Below, in pieces: positions 1 through 7,813 of a stretch of DNA of 64,000 bases. Both the position numbers and the translations under genes were made by a program. How positions within the stretch are numbered: the stretch's first letter is position 1; the number at the start of each line of letters is the position of its first letter. The stretch is from Marinifilum sp. D714 (GTDB taxonomy: Bacteria > Bacteroidota > Bacteroidia > Bacteroidales > Marinifilaceae): assembly GCF_030851345.1 (NCBI RefSeq), contig NZ_JALPNU010000002.1, positions 62,001 to 126,000 of the forward strand, in the 5' to 3' direction. The notes beneath the pieces are model-generated. The model was given only the letters and a program-made list of their open reading frames with translations, had not been told where the DNA came from and did not search any database.

Positions 1-868
1 CCTTGTGAAGTTCTGGAGTAGTGTGGATGGTAATATTGTAGGTTAAAAGAGGATCAATATATAAAGTATCCGGATTTCCTTTTGTATTAAGAGTGTGCAT
101 AAATTGATAGCGCACCTTTCCGGAAACTTTGTTGTAGAAAGTCATCGCAACATCAGTTTCTGTTGGAGAACCATTGGCATCTATCAAATTTACCTGGGCA
201 GATGTTTTATTTAAAACTTGAGACATTACATATTCTAATGTACCGCCAAATTTTTCTTCATGTTCAACTTGTAAATAGTTTCCGATACATTCAAAACTAC
301 TTTTGAAATTTACATCTAGTCCAATCCCAATAATAAAAGGTTTTAGAATGATATCCGCTTTTTGCAGTTTGTCCGATACTTCACAAGGATCTCCATCACA
401 AGCTTCTACGCCATCGGTAATTAAAATTACCACATTACGAATTCCACCTTTTGTAACTGGAAAGTCATTGGTAGCCAATTCCAATGAATGAGCAATTGGA
501 GTTGTTCCTTTTGGAATAAGATATCGTAAAGTTTGCCTGATTTTCCCGGCATTATTTGGTAAGAATGGAACTTCAAGCTTGGTGTCATTACAATCCTGAG
601 GTGGAACTGGACTTTGATGACCATATACCCTTAATGCCATTTCAACATTACTTTCGCATTCCAGGCTGTCTACCATTCTGATTAAGAATTTTCGAGCAAT
701 ATCTATTTTTTTTGATTTTTCCCAATAGCCATTCATGCTTTGCGAGGCATCGAAAATGAAAAGAATTCTTGTTTTTTCTTCAGCTTGGGAAACTTGGTTT
801 TGCGCAAATGATGTACTGGCAAAAATTATAGATAACAGGGCGATGAGAATGTGGGTATATCGTTTCAA
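1..868 (-). CDS. Secreted von Willebrand factor A domain protein (partial, runs off left edge)
   Basis: The frame is open from 868 to the left window edge, giving the first 289 residues. It starts with TTG at 866-868; an in-frame TAA at 878-880 excludes any upstream ATG, and the next ATG falls inside the domain. Residues 1-22 are a signal peptide (hydrophobic stretch ending STSFA, cut before QNQ). A vWA domain follows, with the metal-adhesion motif DASQSM at residues 40-45 and a VVILITDG strand near residue 145. vWA proteins of this kind are exported and usually mediate protein contacts; the partner is unknown here. The part after the vWA domain resembles a beta-rich extension but is cut off. 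Domain assignment is firm, function is not. Confidence 0.82.
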   Translation of the reverse strand, partial: MKRYTHILIALLSIIFASTSFAQNQVSQAEEKTRILFIFDASQSMNGYWEKSKKIDIARKFLIRMVDSLECESNVEMALRVYGHQSPVPPQDCNDTKLEVPFLPNNAGKIRQTLRYLIPKGTTPIAHSLELATNDFPVTKGGIRNVVILITDGVEACDGDPCEVSDKLQKADIILKPFIIGIGLDVNFKSSFECIGNYLQVEHEEKFGGTLEYVMSQVLNKTSAQVNLIDANGSPTETDVAMTFYNKVSGKVRYQFMHTLNTKGNPDTLYIDPLLTYNITIHTTPELHK

Positions 869-997
869 AACAAAATATTAATAATTTACTTGACAAAAAT
901 ACGAAACCATTTAATCAATTAAATATAAAGAAGCAATATTTATCAATATTTATTTTTAAATTTGATAATGTTGTAATTGTACTACTATTAATATCAT

Positions 998-1801
998 ATG
1001 AATAAATTGTTATTGTATACTTTACTTTTTCTTTTTTGTTTGATTGGAGTTGTAATTTTCTTTTCAAGAAACGATGGCTTGATCGTAAAAATGAATATCA
1101 ATAAGAATGGAACAGAGTTTAGGAATATTTACTATTTGAACAAGGACAAATTTAAAGTTGTTACTGAGAACAATTCAATAATTTTCTCGAAAGGTGAGCT
1201 AAGTTTTTTGGATACAAGGAAGAAAAGGTACTGGAGAGGCAGCATTAAGGAATTTAATAAATGTTTATTGGATTTTAAGTTGAATTCTGATATTCATTTG
1301 ATTGCCAGAAATAATTATTTTGAGAAAAGTTTGACAAAACAAGAATTGAGAAATGTAAAAAAAATTATAGAAGAAATATCTGGCAAACAAAATGAACAGC
1401 AAACTTTAAGAGAGATAAAGAAAACGCCTAACTACAGTTCGATTGCTGGATTTGCTTCAAGAAAATACTTAATAAAGCAAAATAATAAAATAGTAGAAGA
1501 AGTTTGGATTGCTGAGAACCTAAAGAATTACATTAATTACGATCTGAATTTGGATTTATACAATGATTATATGGCAAGTTTACTGCAACATACAGAATCC
1601 AAATTGTATCTGCATTTGGAATCGTTTATGGATCTGATTGAAAATGGTTTTCCAATGAAAATAATAATGTATGGTGGCAACTCCATTACAGAAACCGAAG
1701 TGAAACAGTTGATTAAAAAGAAACTTTCAGATTCTATTTTTGAGGTTGATAAAAGGTATGAAAAGGTTGAATTAAGTATCTTAATCAATCCAAAAAGATA
1801 A
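998..1801 (+). CDS. Membrane-anchored protein of unknown function
   Basis: This is a 267-residue protein with one N-terminal hydrophobic segment (residues 3-23, LLLYTLLFLFCLIGVV), then a soluble, lysine-rich domain. The segment looks like a signal anchor without a clear cleavage site, so the body should lie in the periplasm or face outward. The stretch after the anchor (KMNINKNGTEFRNIYYLNKDKFKV) is loosely reminiscent of DUF4412/LolA-like beta domains, but I do not recognise a family. It is transcribed towards the transglutaminase-like gene and their 3' ends overlap by 17 bp (1785-1801). No other context helps. Confidence 0.7.
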   Translation: MNKLLLYTLLFLFCLIGVVIFFSRNDGLIVKMNINKNGTEFRNIYYLNKDKFKVVTENNSIIFSKGELSFLDTRKKRYWRGSIKEFNKCLLDFKLNSDIHLIARNNYFEKSLTKQELRNVKKIIEEISGKQNEQQTLREIKKTPNYSSIAGFASRKYLIKQNNKIVEEVWIAENLKNYINYDLNLDLYNDYMASLLQHTESKLYLHLESFMDLIENGFPMKIIMYGGNSITETEVKQLIKKKLSDSIFEVDKRYEKVELSILINPKR

Positions 1802-2828
1802 AATTCTCACTTTCTTGATCAATAATCCGCTCTATAATTCTCAAATTATCCATACTCTGTAATCTCATAATTTTGGAAGAGATATCGGTTGAAGCGCTAA
1901 ATAATTCAATGGCTTTTGTTAGTTTTTTTCTTGCTTTAATAAAGTAATAATATTGTAATGCATCAATATCTCCCTCGTAGTTTAAAATAATTCTTGCAAA
2001 TCGGTAATATTCCATTGCCAAATTAAATTTATTAGCTGGGTTGACACGATAAATTTCATTTGCAGTTTTTAATCTTCGTTTGGCATTCGTTAGTTTGTTA
2101 TATTCCAAAATGCTGTCAGTAAAATTATAGTTTTCAGGTGTTTCATTCAAATGTTTGATAATTGCTTCCTCACCAGCATTGAATACCTCCAATGGAACAG
2201 GATTTTTTAAAAATTGCCACATTGGTATTAATGGCAAATGTGTATTAATAAATTCTTCCGGAAGTGCCATAAAAAATTCATCGGCCTGGCTTTTTATTCC
2301 TGTATGTTCTATAATCGCATTGGCCCAACTTAAATCGAAACACAACCAAACTCCATCAACTTTGGCTACATTCCATGCATGAGTGGCACGATCTTGCAAT
2401 GCTCCATTTTTAGTAATATACCCACTAATCGAATAGCATTCAATTCCTGACTGATCGCAGAAATATTGAAATAAACGCGAAAATCCTTCGCATACAGCTA
2501 TTCTTCGTTTTAGAACACAAACTGGAGAGGAGCAATTGTTTGAACCAAAATAGAATAGGACTTGGGGATCATACAATAGCTCAACTTGATTTTTGTATTT
2601 GATGTTTTTAATAATCCAGAAATAGAAAGCTCTAACGGCTTCAGTTTGATTTGTGATTGGTTCGACTAAATAGTTGTGAAGGTTTATAATGTTATTGGCG
2701 ACACTATCAGGCGTTTTTCTAACATGCCTGTCGATTTGACCAAATTTAATATTTCGAGACTCCTGAGCATTTATCGATGCAAGAGAAATAAATGACAGAA
2801 GTAATATGACTATTAATTTTCGATTCAT
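1785..2828 (-). CDS. Secreted transglutaminase-like cysteine protease-fold protein
   Basis: The 347-residue product has a signal peptide (residues 1-21, ending SINA before QES). The core is a transglutaminase-like domain with a visible Cys-His-Asp triad: C113 in AVCEGFSRLF, H150 in RATHAWN and D165 in CFDLSWA. Extra cysteines at 99, 104, 124 and 131 may form disulfides in the periplasm. The C-terminal 150 residues are helical and have no recognised domain. Such proteins are usually peptidases or amidases; the substrate cannot be told. It is divergent to ychF (182 bp between starts) and overlaps the preceding plus-strand gene tail to tail. Confidence 0.8.
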   Translation of the reverse strand: MNRKLIVILLLSFISLASINAQESRNIKFGQIDRHVRKTPDSVANNIINLHNYLVEPITNQTEAVRAFYFWIIKNIKYKNQVELLYDPQVLFYFGSNNCSSPVCVLKRRIAVCEGFSRLFQYFCDQSGIECYSISGYITKNGALQDRATHAWNVAKVDGVWLCFDLSWANAIIEHTGIKSQADEFFMALPEEFINTHLPLIPMWQFLKNPVPLEVFNAGEEAIIKHLNETPENYNFTDSILEYNKLTNAKRRLKTANEIYRVNPANKFNLAMEYYRFARIILNYEGDIDALQYYYFIKARKKLTKAIELFSASTDISSKIMRLQSMDNLRIIERIIDQESENFIFLD

Positions 2829-2926
2829 AGTTGTGATATAAAACTAGTAAAATATAAGTTAAATAGTTCATATCGTAAGATTCTTTTTAATCGATTAACA
2901 ATTTTTTAGCAGATAAAAAAGGAAAA

Positions 2927-2957
2927 TTGGCACATCGGAAATTTAAATGTACTTTTG
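2927..2957 (+). promoter_or_regulatory. Bacteroidota-type promoter of ychF
   Basis: TTGG at 2927-2930 is followed after 19 bp by TACTTTTG at 2950-2957, matching the -33 TTTG / -7 TAnnTTTG consensus of the Bacteroidota primary sigma factor (7 of 8 or better at -7, 3 of 4 at -33). It lies about 50 bp before the ychF start. Confidence 0.6.
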
Positions 2958-3010
2958 CACAGATTTTTAAAAATAGAATTAAAAGCAAATCAAAATAATA
3001 TAGAATTGCC

Positions 3011-4111
3011 ATGGCATTACAGTGCGGAATTGTAGGATTACCAAACGTGGGTAAATCGACTTTGTTTAATTGTTTATCGAATGCAAAAGCTCAATCGGCT
3101 AACTTTCCATTTTGTACAATTGAACCAAATGTGGGAGTAATTACAGTACCTGATGATAGATTGATTAAACTTTCAGATTTGGTTAATCCTGAAAGAGTGC
3201 AGCCAGCAACCGTTGAGATTGTTGACATTGCAGGTTTGGTAAAAGGTGCGAGCAAAGGTGAAGGTTTGGGAAATAAATTCCTTTCCAACATTCGTGAAAC
3301 TGATGCTATTATTCATGTATTGCGTTGTTTCGATAACGATAATATTACACACGTGGATGGTAATATTGATCCAGTTCGCGATAAAGAAACGATCGACACT
3401 GAGTTGCAACTGAAAGATTTGGAAACAGTTGAAGCTCGTCTTCAGAAATCTGCAAAAATTGCTCAAACAGGAAAAGATCCTAAAGCTAAAAAATTAGTTG
3501 AGGTTTTAAACCGTTACAAAGAAGCTTTGGAGCAAGGTAAATCGGCAAGAACAGTAGAGTTGACTGAATCGGAAGAAGAAGTAACAAAAGATCTTTACTT
3601 GCTTACAACCAAGCCAATTCTTTACGTTTGTAATGTTGATGAGGCTGCGGTAAAAACAGGTAACAAACATGTTGATGCAGTAAAAGAAGCTATAAAAGAC
3701 GAGAATGCCGAAATTTTGTTGATTGGTGCTGCTATTGAAGCAGATATTTCAGAATTGGAAACTTACGAAGAGAAGCAAATGTTTCTTGAAGATTTAGGTC
3801 TTGAAGAACCAGGAGTGAACAAGTTGATTAAGACTGCATACAAATTATTGAACCTGGAAACTTACTTTACCGCAGGGGTAAAAGAAGTTCGAGCATGGAC
3901 CTATCCGAAAGGTGCAAAAGCTCCACAAGCTGCAGGTGTTATTCATACCGATTTTGAGAAAGGTTTTATTAGAGCTGAGGTAATTAAGTACAGCGATTAC
4001 GTAGAACTTGGTTCTGAAAATGCTTGTAAAGAAGCAGGAAAAATGAATGTAGAAGGTAAAGAATACATTGTTCAGGATGGTGATATCATGCACTTCCGTT
4101 TTAATGTATAA
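3011..4111 (+). CDS. ychF: Redox-regulated ATPase/GTPase YchF (Ola1 family)
   Basis: This is a full-length 366-residue YchF. The G1 loop is GLPNVGKS (residues 9-16) and G3 is DIAGLVKGAS. The G4 position reads NVDE and not NKxD, the hallmark of this family, which prefers ATP over GTP. A helical insertion follows, and the C-terminal TGS-like domain (from about residue 280, ETYFTAGVKEVRAWTY) ends the protein. YchF binds ribosomes and is linked to translation and stress responses. It has its own promoter and a strong terminator 22 bp after the stop, so it is monocistronic. Confidence 0.97.
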   Translation: MALQCGIVGLPNVGKSTLFNCLSNAKAQSANFPFCTIEPNVGVITVPDDRLIKLSDLVNPERVQPATVEIVDIAGLVKGASKGEGLGNKFLSNIRETDAIIHVLRCFDNDNITHVDGNIDPVRDKETIDTELQLKDLETVEARLQKSAKIAQTGKDPKAKKLVEVLNRYKEALEQGKSARTVELTESEEEVTKDLYLLTTKPILYVCNVDEAAVKTGNKHVDAVKEAIKDENAEILLIGAAIEADISELETYEEKQMFLEDLGLEEPGVNKLIKTAYKLLNLETYFTAGVKEVRAWTYPKGAKAPQAAGVIHTDFEKGFIRAEVIKYSDYVELGSENACKEAGKMNVEGKEYIVQDGDIMHFRFNV

Positions 4112-4133
4112 TTTACTTCAAACAATATACAAG

Positions 4134-4159
4134 ATGGCCATTCAGTTTTGAGTGGCCAT
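4134..4159 (+). terminator. Intrinsic terminator of ychF
   Basis: The stem ATGGCCA (4134-4140) pairs with TGGCCAT (4153-4159), extended by TCA/TGA inside, and is followed by TTTTTTTG. Confidence 0.85.
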
Positions 4160-4204
4160 TTTTTTGCATAGTTACGAAGTATAAATAATTTCAAACAATA
4201 ACAG

Positions 4205-4212
4205 TATCTTTG
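4205..4212 (+). promoter_or_regulatory. Probable -7 element of the crcB promoter
   Basis: TATCTTTG at 4205-4212 is a perfect TAnnTTTG element 58 bp before crcB. No good TTTG lies 19-21 bp upstream, so only the -7 box is supported. The leader shows no fluoride-riboswitch sequence. Confidence 0.45.
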
Positions 4213-4270
4213 CCACGGAAAGTGAATTTATCTGATTCATGGCTAATTATTCATTATTAATTGATTTAAG

Positions 4271-4648
4271 ATGTTACGTACACTATTGCTAATTGGCATG
4301 GGAGGGTTTTTGGGAAGTATTTCTCGTTTTTTAGTTGGTCAGGCACTGCACCGATTTTTCGATACCGTTTTTCCTATTGGTACCATGACAATTAACATTG
4401 TAGGTAGTTTTATCATCGGAGTTGTATACTCCCTTGCCGAGCGCGATAATTTAATCAGTCCTGAAATCAGGATGTTTCTTGCCGTAGGTTTTTGTGGGGG
4501 CTTTACCACATTCTCATCTTTTGCATTCGATAAATTGAATCTTTTAAAAGACAGTGGATTTTTGTATCTTTCTATGTATCTGGGGGGAAGTGTTTTTCTT
4601 GGTTTGTTGGCAGTATATTTAGGTACCCAGATTCATAAATTGTTTTAG
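4271..4648 (+). CDS. crcB: Fluoride efflux transporter CrcB/Fluc
   Basis: The 125-residue product has four predicted membrane helices. It carries the family signatures NIVGSFIIG (around residue 41) and VGFCGGFTTFSSF (residues 72-84), the second of which lines the fluoride pore. Length is typical for a Fluc subunit that works as a dual-topology dimer. It expels fluoride from the cytoplasm. The next gene on the same strand is a DUF190 protein, a common pairing for crcB. A 50-bp hairpin fills the gap between them. Confidence 0.95.
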   Translation: MLRTLLLIGMGGFLGSISRFLVGQALHRFFDTVFPIGTMTINIVGSFIIGVVYSLAERDNLISPEIRMFLAVGFCGGFTTFSSFAFDKLNLLKDSGFLYLSMYLGGSVFLGLLAVYLGTQIHKLF

Positions 4649-4702
4649 TTCAGATTTTAGAATGAGATTACCAGTTCTACGATCTGGCATCTCATATCTG
4701 AA
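4649..4702 (+). repeat. Hairpin-forming inverted repeat between crcB and the DUF190 gene
   Basis: TTCAGAT (4649-4655) pairs with ATCTGAA (4696-4702), ATGAGAT (4662-4668) with ATCTCAT (4689-4695), and CCAG (4671-4674) with CTGG (4684-4687), with one bulge TTTAGA. The structure ends 3 bp before the DUF190 start codon, so it covers its translation initiation region. No U-tract follows, so it is not an ordinary terminator. Confidence 0.7.
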
Positions 4703-4705
4703 GCG

Positions 4706-5056
4706 ATGAAACTAAAAGGAAAAGCAAAATTACTTCGAGTATTTATTGGAGAAGCCGATAGGGTTTACCAGCGTCCTTTGTATGAAGCCATTGTTTATGG
4801 AGCCAAAAAGTACGGTATGGCTGGTGTTACGGTTCACCGTGGAATCATGTCTTTCGGAGCCAGTTCAAGAATTCACACCTCTAAAATATTTGCACTTGCC
4901 GATGATTTGCCTATAATTGTTGAGATTGTTGACTCCACCGAGAAAGTAGAAGGATTTCTTCATATCCTGGAACTGTTAATCGAGAAATCAGGAGGTGGAG
5001 GATTGATAACCATGGGGCAGGTTGATGTGATCCGATATCAGGCTCAATCTAAATAA
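4706..5056 (+). CDS. DUF190 family protein (PII-like fold)
   Basis: This 116-residue cytoplasmic protein has the DUF190 pattern: LLRVFIGEADR near the start, the central GVTVHRGIMSFGASS (residues 41-55), and LPIIVEIVDS. DUF190 proteins adopt a PII-like alpha/beta fold and may sense a ligand. They are often next to crcB. This gene lies 57 bp after crcB, behind a hairpin that sits over its start region. A role in fluoride handling is inference from neighbourhood only. Confidence 0.9.
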   Translation: MKLKGKAKLLRVFIGEADRVYQRPLYEAIVYGAKKYGMAGVTVHRGIMSFGASSRIHTSKIFALADDLPIIVEIVDSTEKVEGFLHILELLIEKSGGGGLITMGQVDVIRYQAQSK

Positions 5057-5254
5057 TAGTGCAATACTGCACAACAGTTCCATAAATCAGAGTGAATCCA
5101 TTATATTTGTTGCGGACAATTTTTTGATACCATTTTAGTTGTTAATATACAAATGGAGATCATGCCGATAGATTGCTAATACACGGTTATGAGCTTAGCG
5201 AAATAGGTGAGTAGATCTAGCAACTAATGGGTATAACATCAACACTTATTAAGG
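5057..5254. other. Intergenic region with possible promoter and short inverted repeats
   Basis: TATATTTG at 5102-5109 fits the -7 consensus for the downstream gene, giving a leader of about 140 nt. TTGCTA (5173-5178) and TAGCAA (5218-5223) could pair. An 8-codon ATG frame at 5153 is too short to call. No known RNA family recognised. Confidence 0.35.
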
Positions 5255-6880
5255 ATGAACAAACGAATCGGATTTATATTACTGATATTTTTTATTGCCA
5301 ATCTATCATTAGCTCACGCACAACGAACACGCAAAATTCCTTCTGAACAACCTAAACTGGTTGTGGGAATCGTAGTAGATCATTTGCGTCCTGATTATTA
5401 TTTCCGATTTTCAAACCTGATTGGTGAAAAAGGGTTTAAGCGTTTAATGAATCAGGGAACCTACTGTAAAAATGCGAAGTTTAGCTATTTGTATTCACAA
5501 ACAGGTCCCGATCATGCAACCATATTTACCGGAACGCCACCATCTTATCATGGAGTAATTTCACATGGTTGGTACGATCGGTTATCAGGTGAATTAAACC
5601 TGGCAAAAGATGATGAGGCAGCTAAAATTGTTGGCATTGAAACGGAAGAAAAAGGAAAATCTCCTAAAAACTTATTGGCACCAACCGTTGGCGATGAAAT
5701 CAAGTTATTCAATCATCACTCCAGGGTAATTGGAGTTGGTTTAAATCCCGAATCTGCATTGTTTTCTGCAGGACATGGAGCCGATGGAGCCTACTGGATG
5801 GATGATTTGTCAGGAAAGTTTGTTACATCTTCTCACTATCAGGATACTCTTTACAATTGGGTAAGTGAGTTCAATAATAAGAATTTTGCCGATTTCTATA
5901 TGGATCGTATCTGGAAGCCATTTGATGGACAGGATAAACCAGGAATTTCAGAAAAAATTTTAGGTAAGGTTGGACTTTCTTCTGATTTCTATTACGATTT
6001 GAATAAAGAAAAAAGAACTTACGGATACAAAGCCATCAAGGCAACTCCGTTTGGAAACATGTTGGTAAAAGATTTTGCCATTTCTGCTATAATAAATGAA
6101 AATTTAGGGCGCGATGATGATACCGATTTTTTAGCCGTAACTTTTTCATGTTTGGGTTACAAACACAGGGAACTTTCTCCTTTTTCTGCCGAAATGATTG
6201 ATAACTTTATCAGATTAGATAGAGAAATAGAACACTTTCTGAATTTCCTTGATGAGCAGATTGGCTTGGAAAATGTGCTTGTGTTCCTAACTGCAGATCA
6301 ATCGGCAAACTACACGCCTGAAAATTTAAAAGCGCAAAATATTCCCAACGGATATTTTAGTTCCTATAACGCAATGGCTTTACTAAAATCATACTTGAAT
6401 GTTTTGTATGGTAGTGGAGATTGGATTTTGGGATACGATTCACAGCAGGTTTATTTAAATCATCAGTTGATTGAAGATTCGAAACTATCCTTGGAGGAGA
6501 TGCAGTTAAAAGCTGCCAACTTCTTGATTCAGTTTACTGGTGTGGCCAGTACCATTCCAGCCAGCAGTTTAATTACTGCAAACTATACGCATGGGGTGAT
6601 GCAGAAAGTGCAGCGTTCGTTCAATCAAAAACGATCAGGTGATGTATTAATTACCCTTGAACCAGGTTGGATGCACAAGACGAAGGATGAGAGAGATGAA
6701 ATTGCTCAATACAGCTACACCAATCAGGTTCCATTGTTTTGGTATGGATGGAAAATCAAACGCGGTACAGTTTCTCGCACTGTTTATGTAGAAGATATCG
6801 TTCCAACAATTTCTAATTTCTTGAATATTTCGATCCCTGCAGGCTGCGATGGTAATCCAATTGAGGAGTTAACACAGTAG
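5255..6880 (+). CDS. PafA-like alkaline phosphatase superfamily protein, probably catalytically impaired
   Basis: The 541-residue exported protein (signal peptide 1-22, ending LAHA) aligns along its whole length with PafA-type phosphate monoesterases. Examples are VVGIVVDHLRPDYY at the start, QTGPDHATIFTG at the nucleophile, KRSGDVLITLEPGW and VPLFWYGWKIKRG near the end. Retained active-site positions are D42, nucleophile T83, H304 and D348. By alignment from memory to PafA the others are changed: the metal-ligand Asp becomes L300 (SCLGYKH), the TADH His becomes Q349 (TADQSAN), the C-terminal His becomes E482, the substrate-binding Asn becomes H104, and Lys/Arg of the SLKDR motif become N164/E166. 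Fold is well preserved, so I infer a pseudoenzyme or changed activity. Monocistronic, followed by a repeat array. Confidence 0.85.
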   Translation: MNKRIGFILLIFFIANLSLAHAQRTRKIPSEQPKLVVGIVVDHLRPDYYFRFSNLIGEKGFKRLMNQGTYCKNAKFSYLYSQTGPDHATIFTGTPPSYHGVISHGWYDRLSGELNLAKDDEAAKIVGIETEEKGKSPKNLLAPTVGDEIKLFNHHSRVIGVGLNPESALFSAGHGADGAYWMDDLSGKFVTSSHYQDTLYNWVSEFNNKNFADFYMDRIWKPFDGQDKPGISEKILGKVGLSSDFYYDLNKEKRTYGYKAIKATPFGNMLVKDFAISAIINENLGRDDDTDFLAVTFSCLGYKHRELSPFSAEMIDNFIRLDREIEHFLNFLDEQIGLENVLVFLTADQSANYTPENLKAQNIPNGYFSSYNAMALLKSYLNVLYGSGDWILGYDSQQVYLNHQLIEDSKLSLEEMQLKAANFLIQFTGVASTIPASSLITANYTHGVMQKVQRSFNQKRSGDVLITLEPGWMHKTKDERDEIAQYSYTNQVPLFWYGWKIKRGTVSRTVYVEDIVPTISNFLNISIPAGCDGNPIEELTQ

Positions 6881-6907
6881 GCAGTTATCAGTTGCGATTT
6901 GTTCATG

Positions 6908-7154
6908 CTTAAATAGGCATCAGTCAAAAGTCAATTTTTTGAGCTTTACCTAAACTGGTATTGGTCAACAAGTCATTTTTTTGGGCTTTACCTAAACGGG
7001 CATCGGTCAAAATTCAATATTTTGAGCCTTGCCTAAACAGGCATTGGGTTAAAATTCAATTTTTTTGGCATTACCTAAACAGGCATCGTTCAAAAAGTCG
7101 ATTTTTTAAGCTTTGCCTATACTGACATTGATTAAAATATGCTTCAGGTTTTAC
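6908..7154. repeat. Degenerate 42-bp tandem repeat, six copies
   Basis: Units begin with CTAAAC-GGCAT and end with TTTGAGCTTTAC: 6908-6949, 6950-6991, 6992-7032, 7033-7074, 7075-7116 and 7117-7154, with lengths 42, 42, 41, 42, 42 and 38. The last copy is most diverged. All tested frames on both strands contain stops, so it is not coding. It occupies most of the gap between two convergently transcribed genes (plus to 6880, minus from 7171), where I see no clear terminator. Confidence 0.85.
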
Positions 7155-7170
7155 CTATTTAGTAATGATT

Positions 7171-7800
7171 TTATTTTAAAGAATAAACCAGCAAATATTC
7201 ATCAAACTGGATGTATTGGAAAGTATAAGATTCAGAAAAATCATCACGACAAACTTCCCCTGTGAATGTATCTTGATTGGGTGAAAAAGGATGAATCTTC
7301 AACTCATCAATCAAATGCACATCCTTTTTGCCATAGAATTTAATTAGACATTCTTTTGCGCACCAATGTTGGTATAGGTGGAAGGTTCGATTTTGATCTG
7401 AAACATTTTCCAGTTCCGATTCTGAAAGAAATCGCTTTGCAATTCGATGAACCCTATCAGATAGATATTCCATATCCAAGGCAGGCGTGGAATGCTTGCA
7501 TATGAATATGGCAGCAAAGTTTTTGGTATGGCTTACGCTAATATTTAAATCGGAACCAACTAAAATCGGTTTTCCATGTTCGTTGTTTTCAATTCTTAAA
7601 TCAGAAGAAATGTATTTCTGAACCAGCAATCGGGTAGCCAAATACTCTTTTTTCCTCGATTCGCTGCCAAAGCAATTGAATTTTTCAACTTCTTTATCGC
7701 TTAAATCAACTTGATTTTTGAAGTAATCTACCTCTTCATCAATTTTCCAGATGTATAGATTACAATCCTCGCTAATATTTAGGTGTTTAAAAAGAGGCAT
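7171..7800 (-). CDS. 4'-phosphopantetheinyl transferase superfamily protein (Sfp type)
   Basis: This 209-residue protein has the Sfp-type motifs in order: ISVSHTKN (about residue 92), LDMEYLSDRVHRIAKRF (Mg-binding D113 and E115) and WCAKECLIKFYGK (WxxKE, about residue 147). It transfers phosphopantetheine from CoA to a serine of carrier proteins. It is the last gene of a run mutY-ssb-gldE-gldD and starts 13 bp after gldD. No carrier-protein synthase lies in the window, so the target is likely a fatty-acid ACP or another remote carrier. Confidence 0.88.
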   Translation of the reverse strand: MPLFKHLNISEDCNLYIWKIDEEVDYFKNQVDLSDKEVEKFNCFGSESRKKEYLATRLLVQKYISSDLRIENNEHGKPILVGSDLNISVSHTKNFAAIFICKHSTPALDMEYLSDRVHRIAKRFLSESELENVSDQNRTFHLYQHWCAKECLIKFYGKKDVHLIDELKIHPFSPNQDTFTGEVCRDDFSESYTFQYIQFDEYLLVYSLK

Positions 7801-7813
7801 TCGTTTCAGAAAA

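Noticed and set aside
4190-4270. Fluoride riboswitch before crcB
   Set aside because: The conserved GG-GAUGG core and pseudoknot sequences are not present.
5153-5179. 8-codon leader peptide before the PafA-like gene
   Set aside because: Too short and without supporting structure or regulatory codons.
6908-7154. CRISPR array
   Set aside because: The whole 42-bp unit is repeated, with no variable spacers and no palindromic repeat, and there are no cas genes.
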